Shown here piece by piece: positions 61,030 to 64,000 of a stretch of 64,000 nucleotides of DNA; the first letter of the stretch is position 1, and every line of letters starts with the position of its first letter. The position numbers were made by a program, and so were the translations under genes. Origin of the DNA: Udeniomyces pyricola (lineage: Eukaryota > Basidiomycota > Tremellomycetes > Cystofilobasidiales > Mrakiaceae); NCBI GenBank assembly GCA_039545295.1, contig BCIK01000006.1, forward strand, positions 682,001 through 746,000, written 5' to 3'. The notes beneath the pieces are model-generated. The model did not search any database, was not told the DNA's origin, and saw only the letters and a list, made by a program, of their open reading frames with translations.

Positions 61030-62391
61030 ATGCCGTCCCTCCCTACCACCGCTCACGCCCGCCACGCCCTTCAATCGTCCATCTACGATCCGACAGGTGC
61101 CAAGGCGCGTCGAGAGAACGATGCCAGGCGTGGGAAAACTGACCTCGATGTCCTCAAGTCCGAGTTTCAGTGCGTGGTGACTACCTCACGAGAACTCATA
61201 ACTTTCCTCCCTCCTTCTCTTCGATTGGTCCGCATATAGTGTACCATCAGCTCACCTTGAATCGACTCAAGTCCTAACCTTCACTGATCCCTGCGTATGT
61301 ATGCGGGTGTGCGCTCATTTGGGAACTGACAGATTCATTCGGGACGAAGAGGACGAATTGGACCCGACGTCAGTCAATGGCCGCGATCCCGCATCATCCT
61401 CCTCATCGTCAGCCGTCGCCCAGTACGGCGCCTATGGAAGAGAAGTCGCGAAAAGATACGAGCAGCATCTCTTCAAGGTGAACGACATCATCCAAGCGTG
61501 TCCGAACTCGCCCGGGCAGGTTGATAAAGATCTTGACGGCGCGACTCGAGTAGCTGGCTGATCTTTTACGACCCCTGTTCTCGTCATCGCACAACCGCCT
61601 TGTCATGATAGGAGTATGCCCTAGTTGATCTTAAGCACTACAAGTCAGGAAAGGTAAGGTTTTCTTCATGGTGCATGTATGCTTCCAACCTGAGAGTCTT
61701 CCTACGTCCAATCTCAAATCATCGATATTCTCTATCCTTGCGACACCCCTTCGACTCCATATCCAACCACAGATCGCACTACGCTGGCGAACATCTCAAG
61801 AGACCATAGCTGGCTTGGGTTCCGATACGTGTGGCTCGCTGAGGTGCCCATTTCATGATCCTCCTCCAGACGCACCACCGATGCCTTCGCTCGATACCGT
61901 CAGTCCAGATCTTACTCTTTTCCGTTGACCGATGGCGTCCTACGTCAGCCTCCTTGCTGATGAACGCACCCAATCGGCAATTTTTAATATTTTTGCTTGA
62001 TGGGACGCTTGGTCATCAGTTCGAGCTTCCGTTTGCATATGTTGAGAAGGAACAGCCCAAGACTGCCTTGGTCAAAGTCGTCTGCTGCTCTCGCTGCACA
62101 AAGAAGCTCATGCATGGCAAGAAACCTGATCGAAGAGAGGATCACAAAGAGAAGGGCCGATCTCGCAGGAGCGAAAGAGATGAGGAGAGGGACAGGAGAG
62201 AGGATAGAGATGAACGGGGCGAGAGGAGGGTCAGGAATAGATACGAGGAATCCCCCAGCGATGGGAGGGAAAGGGAGAGGAGTGTTCGCACGAGAAGTCG
62301 ATCACCTGTCAGGATGAGGAAGGACGAGCGTTGGGGCGACGAGGATCGACTGCGTGATCGAGAGGACAGGGATAGGAGAAGAGGTAGATGA
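61030..62391 (+). CDS. FRA10AC1: FRA10AC1 homologue (spliceosome-associated)
   Basis: Five exons join in phase to about 274 residues: 61030-61169, 61333-61477, 61612-61653, 61773-61898, 62020-62391. The family core is clear: AYGREVAKRYEQHLFKEYAL, VDLKHYKSGKIALRWRTSQE, a zinc-type pair (DTCGSLRCPFH), FELPFAYVEKEQPKTALVKV and a second pair (CCSRCTKKL). Human FRA10AC1 is a component of the spliceosomal C complex and this gene is kept in intron-rich fungi, which fits the intron density seen here. The C-terminal 90 residues are an Arg/Glu/Asp/Ser-rich extension (RSRRSERDEERDRREDRDER) like that of other splicing proteins. It is divergent from the nucleoporin gene. Confidence 0.92.
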
Positions 62392-62606
62392 AGCAGTGAC
62401 GAAAGTGAACTATGATCATCGTCTTCAATCCAGCAACACTATGATAAGCCTCAAACACTCCTAGATCTCAGAGATGAGCATATGTCTTTTTCGTGATCTT
62501 CGCTCTCGCTTCTGGCTTCTCATACATGTCCTCATAAACTCAGAAAAATACTCGGCAGGTTCAAGCCGAGGACTGGGGCAAGAGAAACATAAAGAGGCCA
62601 TTCAGA

Positions 62607-64000
62607 TCACGCCGTCTTCTTCTCTCTCACCTTCTTCTCCCCAGTAGGCTGGCTCTTCTGTCCCTCTCCCGCTTCTCCTTTTGCCGGAACGCTCTTCTTC
62701 CACCCTCCGTCAGCCGGCATGAGACTCTCAGCTTTCCTTCTTCGACCCTCTGCCGTTCGCCTCTTAGCCTCTTCCGCACTCAACTCGCCTCCTTTCGATT
62801 TCGCCACTTTCTTGCCTCCGCGCGAAAGAGGACCCGAAGTGGGGTTGTTGAAGGAAGAAGAGGAAATCTCAGTGGAAAGACCACGTTGAGGAGCGTCGGA
62901 GCCGGCGGCAGCAGCAGCAGCAGCGAGACGGGCCTTTTTCTTCGTCGGAGGTTTGGGCTGGACGACGGGTGCGTCATTGCAATGGTGAAGAGGGTGATGG
63001 GTGGAAGATTGGAGATAGGAAACGGTCACAGAATCATATGCAAGAATGAGTGCACCGGATGATAAGGTCGTGGACAGAATCAGGTGGAGAAAAAAAAAAC
63101 AGGCAAACCAAAAAGGAAGGCGTAAATCTATCAGTATCCACTCTTCGCCTACTGGAGAGATAAAAGAGAACCTCGTTTGGCCCTTTTGGCCTCTGCTCAT
63201 CTGATATTTGTCACACCGCCAAAAAGAGAAAGAATAAGAAGAAACAGAAAAAGTTCAAAGCCACTTACAGCGTATTCGCCCGTCCCCTCCGCCTCTCGAA
63301 CCTTTCTCTTCTCCTCTCGAATCTCCGCCTTCTTCTTCTCGCCTTCCAACTTCCTCGCAAGTTTCTTCTCCTGAGCCTTGCTCAGTTTCTCTTCCCCGTT
63401 TTCTCCTTTTTGGGTAGGGTCCGAAGACGACGCGGTGGTATGGGTAGGTTTGGGCTTCTCGATGCCGAGCTTGGCTTCAAGCAGACGCTTCCTCTTTTGC
63501 TTAGACAGCTTTTTGGGTTTGGAAGTGGTCGAGATGTCGGCTGCCTCGGACGGGGTAGTGGTAGCAGGAGCATCTGAAGGTGAGCCCTCGATAGCAGTCG
63601 TCTCAGAAGAATCTTCGCCGGTCGTCGAAGTAGCAGCGGTAGAAGCAGAGGGGACCGGAGCAGAGTCCGAAGTAGCAGCAGCAGCAGCCGCGTCCGCTTT
63701 GGACTTTGCGAGCTTGGTAGCGGCCTTCTTGGCTTTGTTGGACTTGTCAGCTTCAGGCTTGAAGACCTCTTCAGTTGCAGTCGTCGCTTCCGGCTTGGGA
63801 GGCTTAGAGGCGGCTTGAAGGGCCTTTTTGGCGAGTCGCTTCTCTTTGACTTCAGCTTGCTTTATCTTGCGAGCTTCCCTCTGTCATCCCAAAACCAGGG
63901 TGTTGAGTACAGGGTCAGAGTGGGTTCTTTCAGAGATAAATCGTCCTTGAGAGTATGAATGAGAGCCGAGAATGAGAGGCAACGGACCTGTTCCGCCTCG
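62607..64000 (-). CDS. Lysine/alanine-rich protein, partial (N-terminus off the right edge)
   Basis: The gene enters from the right edge with EAEQ (64000-63989), then an intron (GTCCGT...ATGACAG, about 63988-63883). A long exon (about 63882-63266) encodes REARKIKQAEVKEKRLAKKA and a Lys/Ala/Ser/Thr-rich stretch with LSKQKRKRLLEAKLGIEKPK. An intron of about 300 bases leads to the last exon (about 62960-62607), with KPPTKKKARLAAAAAAAG, SAEEAKRRTAEGRRRKAESL and a basic end (EKKVREKKTA). Repeated KxxKK clusters suggest nucleolar or nuclear location. I do not recognise a domain. A ribosome-biogenesis role would be a guess. Confidence 0.6.

Overview
This window looks like a chromosomal segment of a basidiomycete fungus, most likely a Tremellomycete-type yeast. 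The evidence is short GT-AG introns (mostly 45-170 nt) in nearly every gene, up to 23 exons per gene, compact intergenic regions, heavy use of CGA for arginine, and fungal protein families (SGT2, NCS1 permease, tricalbin, SWD2, FRA10AC1, a NUP159/NUP214-type nucleoporin). The phylum call is well supported; the class is inference. I see no CRISPR array, transposon, tRNA, rRNA or viral gene. Gene models were built by joining reading frames across plausible splice sites with phase checks. Some boundaries may be off by 1-3 nt.

Layout, left to right: (1) 1-1467, partial unknown protein with an acidic tail (minus). (2) 1853-3411, SGT2 co-chaperone (minus), divergent from (3) 3762-6430, a RAD60/ESC2/NIP45-type protein with two SUMO-like domains (plus). 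(4) 7343-10514, NCS1 permease (plus), convergent with (5) 11082-16017, PH-C2-RasGAP protein (minus). This is divergent from (6) 17057-23057, tricalbin (plus). (7) 24574-27944, unknown protein with a mitochondrial presequence (minus). (8) 28323-31201, MFS anion transporter of the allantoate/pantothenate permease family (minus), divergent from (9) 32476-34108, unknown multi-pass membrane protein (plus). (10) 34904-36476, bHLH transcription factor (plus). (11) 37211-40012, SWD2/WDR82 (plus), convergent with (12) 40479-42776, SAP30BP/HCNGP-like protein (minus). This is divergent from (13) 43115-44555, ANCHR/ZFYVE19-like zinc-binding protein (plus). (14) 45178-49206, multicopper oxidase (minus), divergent from (15) 50084-52370, secreted acid phosphatase with a GPI-like tail (plus). 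(16) 52837-60744, NUP159/NUP214-like nucleoporin (minus), divergent from (17) 61030-62391, FRA10AC1 (plus). (18) 62607-64000, partial lysine/alanine-rich protein (minus).

This is an ordinary housekeeping neighbourhood rather than a gene cluster; adjacent genes do not form one pathway. I found no convincing new biological system. The most useful second looks are: a nucleoporin with FG motifs on both sides of its coiled coil plus an acidic tail; an unknown mitochondrial protein with internal repeats and an unresolved cysteine-rich stretch; a GC-AG intron; very small exons (7, 11, 16, 18 and 20 nt); and an assembly gap flanked by two copies of the same intron sequence, which is probably an artefact. 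Unknown bases cluster at poly-C runs, and 3' flanks are consistently pyrimidine-rich on the sense strand.
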